64,000 nucleotides of DNA from Thermoplasmata archaeon (GTDB lineage Archaea; Thermoplasmatota; Thermoplasmata; Lutacidiplasmatales; UBA184), in NCBI GenBank assembly GCA_021796385.1, contig JAJYXQ010000030.1:1-64000 (forward strand), read 5' to 3'. Within the stretch, counting starts at the first letter, position 1. The number at the start of each line of letters is the position of its first letter. Shown here one piece after another: positions 1 to 7,381 of this stretch. Under the pieces are notes generated by a model. The model saw only the letters and a list, made by a program, of their open reading frames with translations. It had not been told where the DNA came from and did no database searches. The translations under genes were made by a program, and so were the position numbers.

Positions 1-86
1 CGGACACTGTTCATCTTTCTTGTGGTACCATTTGTGGCCAGAGGACTTGGAGAGAATCTGGCCTTACTTTCGTTGTCTAGTCAGCG

Positions 87-135
87 GAAACCGTATGGTT
101 TTCATCATGTCGAAAACCATGGATGGTTTCCATCA
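87..135. repeat. Two tandem imperfect palindromes
   Basis: Copy one (87-107) and copy two (113-135) share the pattern AAACC-n-ATGGTTT followed by CATCA. Each is itself a near palindrome (AAACC/GGTTT arms; in copy two, AAACCA-TGGA-TGGTTT). The tandem arrangement resembles a pair of operator half-sites. No promoter or gene is clearly attached to it. Confidence 0.45.
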
Positions 136-336
136 CCCATAGCCCCCCCCAATCAGAGGCTCCATCCTATCTCAAAACCCCCCCTCCTAACCACCCGGAA
201 TCTTCGCAGCCGGGGCCGATGTCAATCTATCGCAGGCCGGTGGGCCCCACGCCGGCTTGACCGGCGGGGGAACCGGGCCGAGAACCCCTCTATCCTCCCT
301 TCGGCCCCGGCTGCGCGGCCGAGCGAGCGGAAGGGG

Positions 337-383
337 CCCGGCCGGGCCGTCGCATCCCCCCGACATGCGAGCCCCCGGCCGGG
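337..383. repeat. GC-rich hairpin 1 with 9-nt loop
   Basis: The arms CCCGGCCGGG at 337-346 and 374-383 pair perfectly. An inner stem TCGCAT (350-355) pairs with ATGCGA (365-370). The loop CCCCCCGAC (356-364) is almost identical to the loop of the next hairpin (CCACCCGAC), which suggests a repeated structural unit rather than chance. Confidence 0.6.
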
Positions 384-388
384 AAGGG

Positions 389-492
389 GTCCGCAGGGGC
401 GCCCCCCTGCCCGACCCAGAGGGGAGGGTTTCGCATCACCCCTGCATCCACCCGACATGCAGGGCACTTGCGAAAGGGGCGCCCCTGCGGAC
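389..492. repeat. GC-rich nested hairpin 2, 17-bp outer stem
   Basis: The 17-nt arm GTCCGCAGGGGCGCCCC (389-405) is perfectly inverted at 476-492. Inside it, TTTCGCA (429-435) pairs with TGCGAAA (469-475), and CCCTGCAT (440-447) pairs with ATGCAGGG (457-464), leaving loop CCACCCGAC (448-456). Three nested perfect stems are unlikely by chance even at this GC content. It could be a structured RNA, a replication/transfer origin or a recombinase site. Confidence 0.65.
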
Positions 493-659
493 ACCGGCCC
501 GAAGCGAGCGAGGCCGTCCCTGGGGCCCGACAAGAGGGGTGCCCGAGAAGCGGGCGGGGTGAATTGGTCCGAGTGCAGCGAGGACCGAGGCCCACAGGGC
601 CGAGTCGGGCCCCATAGCGATGGAAGCAAGAGGTCAAGTGCCCGGTCTTTCATGTGACT

Positions 660-1235
660 ATGGATGCCTTGAAATGGCGGTGGCACATGACTCAACTTAT
701 GGCGCACCAATACCCCAACTACATTTTTTTCCCTCGCTCGATTGAGCCGCATAAATGGGTGGGAGACCTCGCTGGTGCATTTCGGAGACATCGCGACCAA
801 TTAGACACATTAGGTGGGATGCACAACGAAAGCAACCAAGTACTCGCCATAGTGAAACCAGAACTGCAGGGATTGGGGTATCAAGTAGAGACCACGGGAG
901 GGCAGATTCCTCGGCCAGTCCTCTTTGGTGAAGGCGGAAAAATGGAAAAGGAGTACCGAATTGACGCCTTTGACCAAGGGAATAAAGTTGTACTTGAGGT
1001 GGAAGCGGGAAGAGGTGCCAAGGGAAATGCCATCTATCGCGACATCATTCACATGTCTCTGATTGTGGATGCAGATTACGCTGCTATCGCCGTTCCGATT
1101 CAGTACCGATTTAACGTAAGTGGCAAGGTGATCAAAGAACCTGCCTACAGCAAGGGATACGATCTTCTCGACGCCATCTTCAGCAGCGGAAGGTTGAAAC
1201 TCCCATTCAAGGGAGTCTTACTCATAGGCTACTAG
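660..1235 (+). CDS. Restriction-endonuclease-like (PD-(D/E)XK fold) protein
   Basis: This encodes about 191 residues. The central segment has a basic-acidic start (EYRIDAFD), a strand ending in LEVEAGRG, then a helix with RDIIHMSLI and a strand DYAAIAVPI. That arrangement matches the core of restriction-endonuclease-like folds, in particular the BglII/BstYI-type group in which E-x-K is replaced, with Asp in RIDAF and Glu in EVE as candidate metal ligands. ATG at 660 is preferred; an in-frame GTG lies two codons upstream. It precedes a HerA-type ATPase, and nuclease-HerA pairs are known in DNA-end processing (NurA-HerA) and in several anti-phage systems. The fold assignment is from motif reading only, and the target sequence, if any, is unknown. 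Confidence 0.55.
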   Translation: MDALKWRWHMTQLMAHQYPNYIFFPRSIEPHKWVGDLAGAFRRHRDQLDTLGGMHNESNQVLAIVKPELQGLGYQVETTGGQIPRPVLFGEGGKMEKEYRIDAFDQGNKVVLEVEAGRGAKGNAIYRDIIHMSLIVDADYAAIAVPIQYRFNVSGKVIKEPAYSKGYDLLDAIFSSGRLKLPFKGVLLIGY

Positions 1236-1323
1236 TAGGGAAACCGGATGACCAGAAAGCCCAGCTAGCTTTTGCACTGTTTCCATTCGACATCGCCCAC
1301 CTTCCAGCGTGGGGTCCTTGGCC

Positions 1324-1331
1324 TTTAAAAA
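1324..1331 (+). promoter_or_regulatory. TATA box for the HerA-like gene
   Basis: TTTAAAAA lies about 27 nt upstream of ATG 1354. That is the spacing expected for a leaderless or near-leaderless archaeal transcript and supports the 1354 start in that frame. Confidence 0.5.
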
Positions 1332-1353
1332 CCCGGAACCAACCTCCGTGCGC

Positions 1354-3292
1354 ATGATAGAGGACTTGACCAGCCTCCTTTACCGCGGGGTTGGATGGGG
1401 GCTTGGACACACTTCCAGAGGAATCAAGAACCAGATCGCAAAGGGCCGCCAGCGCGAACGGGCCCAGGCCATATCCCAGACGGGGACTCGGCCCGAACTC
1501 CAACAGGGAGATTACCCACCGGGCGCGTGGACCCAGTATGCAATACCGGCCGTGGCAGGTTGCAGGACCCCCCCGGGATGGTCCCCCTTCCATGAGTCGA
1601 GAGCACGGCAGACCCGGGAGGCAATCGGTCGAGGTCAGGCTCCAGCGGGCATATGGCAGCAGGGCCTCATCTATCCGGTCCCGTTCGAATACACCGTAAA
1701 CCTCGTGGAAGGCACGGATACGGGGTCGCGGTACGTCTGCGACATGGGAGGGGAACCCATTCTCCTCAGGGAATCGAGGAATTCTACATTGTCGACAAAC
1801 CCAACAGTAACATACTCATCACTGGAACCTCGGGACAGGGAAAGTCGGTCCTCCAAGGCCACCTGGTCCGCTACTGGGCGGCATGCGGGGCCCAGCCCAT
1901 CATCTTCAGCTTCAAAGCAGGGGATGTTTACTCGCAGATGGGATTTCCCGTAGCTGACCTACGACAGCACATTCCTGACCCGTTCGAGAACTTGGACGCT
2001 TTGGTCGAGGCAATGGGGGTGGCCTATCCCATGGCCCAGTCGGGCCCCACCGCCTCCTCCGTCGGTGTGATACTTCGTGGATTGGCAGCGCAAAGCACCA
2101 ACTGGGAGGACCTCCTGCAAAAGATCGCATCTGAAGAACGTCGGACGGAAGATGTGGTACGGCGGGGCGCGCTCTACATCCTTCGGTCCCAGATCGAACA
2201 TCTGGTCGTGGAAGGTGCACGACCTTTCTCCCTCTCAGAACTCAGGCACCCCCTCGTCCTCGACTTTTCGGGACTCTCTTCTCCCCAACAGTCATTCTAT
2301 GGGGAACTCGCGCTCCGACAAGTGTGGTCCTCCATCACGACACATCCGTTCGGGCTGGTGGTCATATGCTTCGACGAGGCCCATCGCATCCTCAAGGGGG
2401 TCGAACACTCCGTCCTCGGTGAGATCGCACGTGAGATCCGGGCCTTCGGTGCGCTCTGGGTCACGACGCAAGCCTTCACAGACCTACCGGACGAACTGAA
2501 GGCTCAGTTCGCCACTTGGTTCTCATTTGCCACACACAGCCCACATGACCTCCAAGCATTGCGGCAACTTGGGCCACTCTACGCAGAGGTGGGAATGCTT
2601 CCACATCATTACTTCACCGACATCCGGTGGCCGGTCCGCCATGCCCACATGCCAGTTTTCCAACTCGCAGTTCCCCGGATACAAGCAGTTACCTCTCCGG
2701 TCTTCGTACCTCCACCAAAACCGGTCCGCTATCCCTCCACGTTGCCACAGGACCTCAGTGGACTTGTCACAGCTAGGATTACGGAGGCGGGGGCGATGTA
2801 CCCCACCGAGGTAGCGGACGAACTGGCGAAGCATTATTCCCTGGACTCCGACACCGTTAAACCGGGAGTGCTCAAGGCTCTCAACCAGCAGTTTCGGCGG
2901 GAAGTGCTGGGAAAGTGCACCTTGGAATCCGCCGATGGAACGCCCAGAGTACTCTACTACCTGAGGGACCCGACTGAATCAGGACTGCATCGGTGGATGG
3001 TCAGTCAAGTGGCAATAGCATTGAACAGAGTGGGAAGACCCCACACCATCACCGCCGGATTAGGACCTAGTGCTCCGGACATCGACGGACCCGACGCCAC
3101 CTACGAGATAGAGACGGGTTTAAACACGACATCGAAGCGGACCTGGTTCCAAGGATCAGGCGGACCAGGAAGCCCGTGTTCATCATCGTGCCGAACTCAG
3201 AAGTGAAGGAACGATACCAACCACTGGTTCAAGCACACCCTTGGTCGAGCGTGACGCTCCTGATGGAATGGACGAGGGCAACGAGGCAATGA
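1354..3292 (+). CDS. HerA/FtsK-like ATPase read in three frames (two -1 shifts)
   Basis: The N-terminal part reads from ATG 1354 in one frame up to GGEPILL (about 1767). The ATPase core continues in the -1 frame (EFYIVDKPNSNILI, Walker A GTSGQGKS at 1824-1847, Walker B VVICFDEAH near 2358-2384). That frame runs through to the phrase YEIETG and would stop at 3204-3206. Past 3119 the -1 frame continues for 57 codons with a sensible sequence (DIEADLVPRI, KPVFIIVPN, ERYQPLV) and stops at 3290-3292, forming an ATGA overlap with the next gene. The second shift coincides with an exactly phased T-TTA-AAC heptamer. The C-terminal DATYEIETGLK resembles a PD-(D/E)XK centre, giving a possible ATPase-nuclease fusion. 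The first shift has no canonical slippery site, so pseudogene or assembly indels remain possible. Confidence 0.6.
3119..3125 (+). promoter_or_regulatory. Candidate -1 ribosomal frameshift site (TTTAAAC)
   Basis: In the ATPase frame the codons are GGT TTA AAC, so the heptamer is phased as X-XXY-YYZ, the classical -1 slippery arrangement. Slipping joins the upstream frame to the downstream frame that ends in an ATGA overlap at 3289. A possible stimulatory stem lies 16 nt downstream (3142-3169). Function is inferred; a homopolymer-type indel would look the same. Confidence 0.45.
3142..3169 (+). other. Hairpin downstream of the slippery heptamer
   Basis: CCTGGT (3142-3147) pairs with ACCAGG (3164-3169). 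After a bulged T, CC (3149-3150) pairs with GG (3162-3163), with an 11-nt loop. The 16-nt gap from the heptamer is longer than the usual 5-9 nt, so its role as a frameshift stimulator is uncertain. Confidence 0.35.
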
Positions 3293-3555
3293 CCGACATT
3301 TGCCAAGGTTGCCAACACTCACACGAGCCGTCCGGCAAGAAAACCACCGTGGGTGGGCAAATGGAGATTGTACTTCCGTTGCTGGGGACACTGACCATCC
3401 TTGGATGGTACGGAATCTCGACGGTACTCTCTGATTGGGGAAAATGGTGGTGGGCGATCGTGCTTGTGATCGGGCTGGTGATCCTAATCGGTGTCATGTT
3501 GCTTCGACGCATGACCGAACCGCGCTTTCATCGTTTTCACCCGAGATTGAACTGA
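3289..3555 (+). CDS. Small two-helix membrane protein, unknown
   Basis: The start ATG at 3289 overlaps the stop of the frameshifted ATPase by ATGA; an earlier in-frame GTG at 3241 is less likely. The 88-residue product has a short N-terminal segment containing C-x-x-C (DICQGCQH). Two hydrophobic stretches follow, about residues 26-45 (IVLPLLGTLTILGWYGI) and 53-72 (WWWAIVLVIGLVILIGVML), then a basic tail. I do not recognise a family. The tight coupling to the ATPase suggests a partner, perhaps a membrane anchor for the ATPase. Confidence 0.55.
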   Translation: MTDICQGCQHSHEPSGKKTTVGGQMEIVLPLLGTLTILGWYGISTVLSDWGKWWWAIVLVIGLVILIGVMLLRRMTEPRFHRFHPRLN

Positions 3556-3598
3556 ACCATTCGGAGTTCGAGACTCTCGCGTGGGACCAAATACTGCA

Positions 3599-3997
3599 AT
3601 GAGAACTAATCGTGAGGTTACTATCCTTAGGGTCAGCACCGAGGATCCGAACTTGATCGGGCGTGAGAGCGAACTCCGAGACTTCGCTGAGTCTATGGGT
3701 TGGGAAGTAGTCAAACTCCCCTTCGGAGTGAACGGATTATCTGAAAGAGCCGAAAAGAACAGAGTTGCCTTATCAGAGATCAGAGAAGGGCGCAGGGTGA
3801 CAAAGAGCGGAAGACCGATTGGGCGTCCGAGGAGACTAACTCCAAAGAAGGTCCGGCGTATTCTTGAACTTCGGGAGCTAGGGTGCTCGTGGTCGAAGGT
3901 CGCGCAGTTGGTAGGCTTACCTGTGGGTACGTGCAGAGGGGCTCGCTCCCCTCAATCCAACGCGCCTCTGATTTGGCCCAAAAGCTCTTTTCCATAG
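3599..3997 (+). pseudogene. Serine recombinase remnant lacking its catalytic middle
   Basis: The N-terminus reads TILRVSTEDPN, the serine-resolvase start with its nucleophilic Ser. A segment like FAESMGWEV of the resolvase fold follows. The C-terminal part KSGRPIGRPRRL followed by a helix-turn-helix (ILELRELGCSWSKVAQLVGL) is the usual DNA-binding tail of this family. The roughly 60-80 residues that normally lie between (the VWKLDRLGRS-type segment and dimer helix) are missing, so the two ends are joined in frame at about EIREGRRVTKSG. The last about 20 residues after GLPVGTC do not fit the family and run into the 3' end of the convergent ATPase gene. It probably has no recombinase activity but could still bind the old recombination site. 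Confidence 0.6.
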
Positions 3998-5780
3998 GGT
4001 ATGCCAACGTTAGTTGAATTGCATAGTCCTGCACCTCATCGAGGATCAATAGGACGTGGCCCTGGGCCTTGCCCCGGTTCAATATTCGAGACCATAGGAG
4101 CGAGAGAAGGATTGAACCAAGGAAGGAAGAACCTCGCGTGCTTACGGCATTCCGTTCCAAGGAAAGGAGGGTGATCCGGCCGGGGGCTAGGGTCTCAGAG
4201 AGATCCCAGCAATGTCCCTGTGAGGCGAGCAGACCGCTAAGGACTGGAGAGTAGGTCACCTCAGCGATTACACGTCGGGCACCCTCTAGGTTTTCAGGTT
4301 TCTCCTCAGACAAGCCCCGAGCGAGGAACCGCATCGCCAAGGCGTCCGCTTCTCCCTCATTAGCGATCGCCAAAGCTTCCCCCGGGTTTTCCAGGATTCT
4401 GACCGCATCCAACAAGGTGGAGCCCGGTTGGTAGCTGAGCAGGAGAAAGACCCTTGTGAGCACGTCCTCGATTCGGGGGCCCCAGTAGAATGTATCCCCA
4501 AAGCGTTCGGCGCGTACCCGTCGGAACGCCGTGACCAGCTCGCTCACCAGGCGCTCCCGCTGGATTGAGGCTTTGCCCGCGTCGGGATCAAAGTCAAAAT
4601 GCAGCACATTCTGTGCTACCGGAGATTCAGTCGGCGCGATGAGCAGGGCATGAGACACTTGATCTTCTGCGAGGTGAGCGACAAACGATCGAACAGTGTC
4701 ACCTCGAGGATCAAACACGATGACGGAGAGGTCGGGATCAGATAAGGAGGTGGCGAGGTTCACAAGCATCGTACTTTTCCCCATTCCTGTCTCTCCGGCA
4801 GCCAACAAGTGGTGCCCCTCCCGGGTGGACCAGGGCAGGCAAACAGGTTCCCCCGCCGTGTCCAAGCCCAGGGTCACATTAGGTTCCCCCGGTACGACGG
4901 GGGGAAGCCCGACGGGGGAGAGATAGGGAGAAGGGAACCACAGGCCCACTTCAGTGGAGGATAGGAGGGTGATAGGCACTCGGAAGGGTGTACTTCCTCG
5001 CCCAAGACGGGAGCTCAAAAAGTGTTCGATCACCCGTCGTCTCCCCCATGCGGTCCGTATCCAGTGCAGGGTGAATCCACAACCACCCGGCGCCGAGGTA
5101 AGGGATTCCACTATCCTTTGAACAAGCCGTTGAACTTCCACCCGTCCCTTGGAATCCTCTCGGAACGATGGTTCGGTCCATATCAAAGCGACACCCCCGA
5201 CGCGCCAGCATTGGTCTAAAACGCGCTCGACCCTCTGGTCCAAGACCTTTCGGCCGACTAGATGGGGAGGGGTTCGAGTCTCGTCTGTTGCGTTCCACGG
5301 AAGTGAACGGGACAGGGAGCGGCCAATGGGTGTCAACACCAAACGCATCCAGAGGTTGAGGGCGTTGGGCCAAGAGAGCGATAATAGTCCCCCCCAAACC
5401 GAGGAGTAGGGATGAGTCGATCGGGTCGGAAACGGACCGACATGGTGTCCCTCGGCAGGGGAGAGGACGCCGACGGATTGGGAGCGAAGTGCGCCACGAG
5501 GCGGTGCGAGCCAAAGCAGCTCCCTGGACCAGTGCAGGTATGGACCATCCAATGCTTTCAAGATCCTAGGAGCGGAACCGTGAGGTACGGTGACGAAGAG
5601 CTCCCTTCGCCCTTCCCGGACGAACGCTTCAAAGGCAAAGGGCTGTCCGATGGCGTGCAACACCCGCGTTATGTTCGAGACCTGACCTTCGGTCTCTCGG
5701 GGGTCCAACCGGCGAGGGTAATTTGGGGGATGGAATCGAAAAGACTCGGTTTCCATCGATACCGTACTTCCCGAAAACAT
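3780..5780 (-). CDS. VirD4/HerA-like P-loop ATPase, 3' end apparently lost
   Basis: This 666-residue reading starts at ATG 5780 (MFSGSTVSMETE); the open frame extends 53 codons further upstream but would overlap the divergent Drg gene. A non-catalytic N-terminal part is followed by the nucleotide site: Walker A AAGETGMGKSTML (coded near 4766-4805), FDPRGDTVRSF, and Walker B HVLLILDEVQDY (near 4022-4050). This is the TraG/VirD4/HerA coupling-ATPase family, which moves DNA or resects ends. Right after DEVQDY the usual arginine-finger region (EGRK, ANQ) is not seen. The remaining about 80 residues lie antisense to the recombinase remnant and do not look like the family. The gene therefore seems truncated at about 3940-4020 by the rearrangement that also cut the recombinase. 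Confidence 0.65.
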   Translation of the reverse strand: MFSGSTVSMETESFRFHPPNYPRRLDPRETEGQVSNITRVLHAIGQPFAFEAFVREGRRELFVTVPHGSAPRILKALDGPYLHWSRELLWLAPPRGALRSQSVGVLSPAEGHHVGPFPTRSTHPYSSVWGGLLSLSWPNALNLWMRLVLTPIGRSLSRSLPWNATDETRTPPHLVGRKVLDQRVERVLDQCWRVGGVALIWTEPSFREDSKGRVEVQRLVQRIVESLTSAPGGCGFTLHWIRTAWGRRRVIEHFLSSRLGRGSTPFRVPITLLSSTEVGLWFPSPYLSPVGLPPVVPGEPNVTLGLDTAGEPVCLPWSTREGHHLLAAGETGMGKSTMLVNLATSLSDPDLSVIVFDPRGDTVRSFVAHLAEDQVSHALLIAPTESPVAQNVLHFDFDPDAGKASIQRERLVSELVTAFRRVRAERFGDTFYWGPRIEDVLTRVFLLLSYQPGSTLLDAVRILENPGEALAIANEGEADALAMRFLARGLSEEKPENLEGARRVIAEVTYSPVLSGLLASQGHCWDLSETLAPGRITLLSLERNAVSTRGSSFLGSILLSLLWSRILNRGKAQGHVLLILDEVQDYAIQLTLAYPMEKSFWAKSEARWIEGSEPLCTYPQVSLPTARPSTTSTLAPEVQEYAGPSLELVSSDAQSVFRSLSPCALL

Positions 5781-5802
5781 GGGGTTCCTCCTGTCCAAGA
5801 GG

Positions 5803-5808
5803 TTTAAA
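5803..5808. promoter_or_regulatory. Symmetric TATA box shared by divergent genes
   Basis: TTTAAA is its own reverse complement and lies in a 58-nt gap. It is about 33 nt from the rightward start (5839) and about 25 nt from the leftward start (5780), both suitable for near-leaderless archaeal transcription. Confidence 0.5.
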
Positions 5809-5838
5809 CGGTGACGCGCTACGCCCGTTGGCTTAGCG

Positions 5839-6969
5839 ATGGGGTCGATAGAAGAAGAGATCGAACGCCTAGAGGAGGAGATCCGGAAGACTCCCCACAA
5901 CAAAGCCACCGAGGGCCACATCGGTAAGCTACGGGCCAAGATCGCATCTCTCCGGATCGAGCGGGAGAAGCGATCGAAGGGGGGGGGCGGCGGCTTGGGC
6001 TACGCCGTACGCAAGAGCGGCCACGCCACGGTCGCCCTCGTGGGATACCCTTCGGTGGGAAAATCGACACTGCTCACACGCCTCACAGGAGCCGAGAGCC
6101 AGGCTGCGGCGTATGAATTCACCACGACCACCATCATTCCCGGCATGCTTACTTGGCGTGGGGCGAACATACAGATCCTCGACATGCCGGGATTAGTGGC
6201 GGGGGCCGCGCAAGGCCGGGGTCGGGGCCGGGAAGTAATCTCGGTCGCACGCTCGTCCGACCTCCTCCTGTTTGTCATCGACGGACAGCACCTAGAACCT
6301 CGGGGATTGATCCGGGAACTGGAGAACGCGGCGATCCGCGTGGACCGTTCCCCTCCAAACCTTTCCATTACGAAGGCAGAGCGAGGGGGTGTCCAAGTCG
6401 AGACGACGGTAAAATTGACGCGCGTGACCCCGAAACTGGTCACCGACATAGCCCGGGAGTTCGGGATTCACAACGCCCTCATCGTGCTGCGTCAGGATGT
6501 GACGATCGACGAGGTCATCGATGCGCTTGCGGGGAATCGAGTCTACATCCCTTCCGTTTGGGTGGTCAACAAGGCGGACCTATTGGATGCGAACACCCGG
6601 CGCAAGATCCTGGAGCGGCTACCGCAACTTCGGGTGCACTTCATCTCGGCGACCACAGGGGAGGGAGTGGAGGAGCTCAAGGATGCCATCGGTCATGCCC
6701 TTGCCTTTATCCGGATCTACATGAAGCCGCAAGGAAAGCCGGCGGACCGAGACGAACCGTTGATCCTTCGGAGGGGCGCCACCGTGCGAGATCTCCTGCA
6801 GCATGTACCCGCGAGCTTGTCCGGGTCCTTCAGTGCCGCGCTGGTTTGGGGAAGGAGCGCCAAATTCCCTGGACAACGCGTATCGCGCGAGCACAAGCTC
6901 GAAGACCAAGACGTCGTCACAATCCTTCCCGTGCGGGGTCGAAACCCGTCTACCCGGATTCCGGCATGA
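5839..6969 (+). CDS. Drg-family GTP-binding protein with TGS domain
   Basis: The 376-residue protein has the archaeal/eukaryotic Drg layout. An N-terminal helical hairpin (EEEIERLEEEIRKTP) is followed by a basic, glycine-rich linker, then the G domain: G1 GYPSVGKSTLL, G3 DMPGLV, G4 VVNKAD. A domain insert lies between G3 and G4, and a C-terminal TGS domain follows (about 300-370, ending QDVVTILPV). Drg proteins bind ribosome-associated factors in eukaryotes; the archaeal role is in translation or ribosome biogenesis but not precisely defined. The length is normal. Its 3' end overlaps the convergent PPC-domain gene by 20 nt. Confidence 0.93.
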   Translation: MGSIEEEIERLEEEIRKTPHNKATEGHIGKLRAKIASLRIEREKRSKGGGGGLGYAVRKSGHATVALVGYPSVGKSTLLTRLTGAESQAAAYEFTTTTIIPGMLTWRGANIQILDMPGLVAGAAQGRGRGREVISVARSSDLLLFVIDGQHLEPRGLIRELENAAIRVDRSPPNLSITKAERGGVQVETTVKLTRVTPKLVTDIAREFGIHNALIVLRQDVTIDEVIDALAGNRVYIPSVWVVNKADLLDANTRRKILERLPQLRVHFISATTGEGVEELKDAIGHALAFIRIYMKPQGKPADRDEPLILRRGATVRDLLQHVPASLSGSFSAALVWGRSAKFPGQRVSREHKLEDQDVVTILPVRGRNPSTRIPA

Positions 6970-7381
6970 GATCGAGGACCTTCAGCACCGGACCCGAATC
7001 TGTGCGTTTGAATGTCTTTTCTTCGAAGAGGGTGACTAGGATCTCGGCGACAACATGGACGGTGGCCTCGAAAAGGTGTCCTCCCACGACATCGTGGGAA
7101 CGGTTTGCGAGAGCGGCATGGAGATGGAAATGCGGCTCGCCATTACGGTTCGCAATGCTCCCTTGGAGCGAGACCAGTTCGTGGGGGCCTTCGTACGTGC
7201 GTTCGTCGTAGCGGTCGCCAATGAAATACCCGACGCGGCTTCCCCGGAGCATGCCAACGCCCGAGGTCACGAACCCTGCAAGGACCTTCTCCTCCTTGGC
7301 GATCTGAGCAAGCGAACTCATGAGGTCCTCCCCCCCTTCGAGCTTGATGGCAAGGAGCTGGCCCTTACGGTACTTCTGCAT
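6950..7381 (-). CDS. PPC/DUF296 domain protein
   Basis: These 143 residues are almost entirely one PPC (plant and prokaryote conserved) domain. It starts with a strand RKGQLLAIKLEGGEDLMSSL, has GFVTSGVGML in the middle, and the conserved histidines of EPHFHLHAALA. In plants PPC domains sit in AT-hook DNA-binding proteins; the stand-alone archaeal forms are trimeric with a putative metal site at the histidines and no established function. The start ATG overlaps the fibrillarin stop (TAATG), so it is the last gene of a leftward operon. Confidence 0.85.
   Translation of the reverse strand: MQKYRKGQLLAIKLEGGEDLMSSLAQIAKEEKVLAGFVTSGVGMLRGSRVGYFIGDRYDERTYEGPHELVSLQGSIANRNGEPHFHLHAALANRSHDVVGGHLFEATVHVVAEILVTLFEEKTFKRTDSGPVLKVLDLMPESG

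Larger units (their letters stand above)
1..653. other. Non-coding, hairpin-rich start of the accessory island
   Basis: I see no convincing gene here. Open frames exist on both strands, but their translations are dominated by Arg, Pro, Gly and Ala and look like by-products of very GC-rich sequence. The stretch holds two tandem AT-rich palindromes (87-135), a run of eight C near 144-151, and two families of GC-rich hairpins (337-383 and 389-492). It lies directly upstream of nuclease-like and HerA-like genes, so it may be a control region, structured RNA or recombination site of that element. Confidence 0.5.

Noticed and set aside
22..657. Long open frames on both strands (for example 22-657 plus, 222-800 minus)
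   Set aside because: Translations are Arg/Pro/Gly-rich without fold-like pattern and overlap each other; very high GC content and hairpins explain the lack of stop codons.
1653..1770. ATG 1653 as the start of the HerA-like ATPase
   Set aside because: The first about 40 residues in that frame are Arg-rich nonsense, while the other frame over the same bases is protein-like and has a start at 1354 with a TATA box.
5262..5285. GGTTCGAGTCTCG resembling a tRNA T-arm
   Set aside because: No matching acceptor or anticodon arms nearby, and it lies within the VirD4-like coding sequence.
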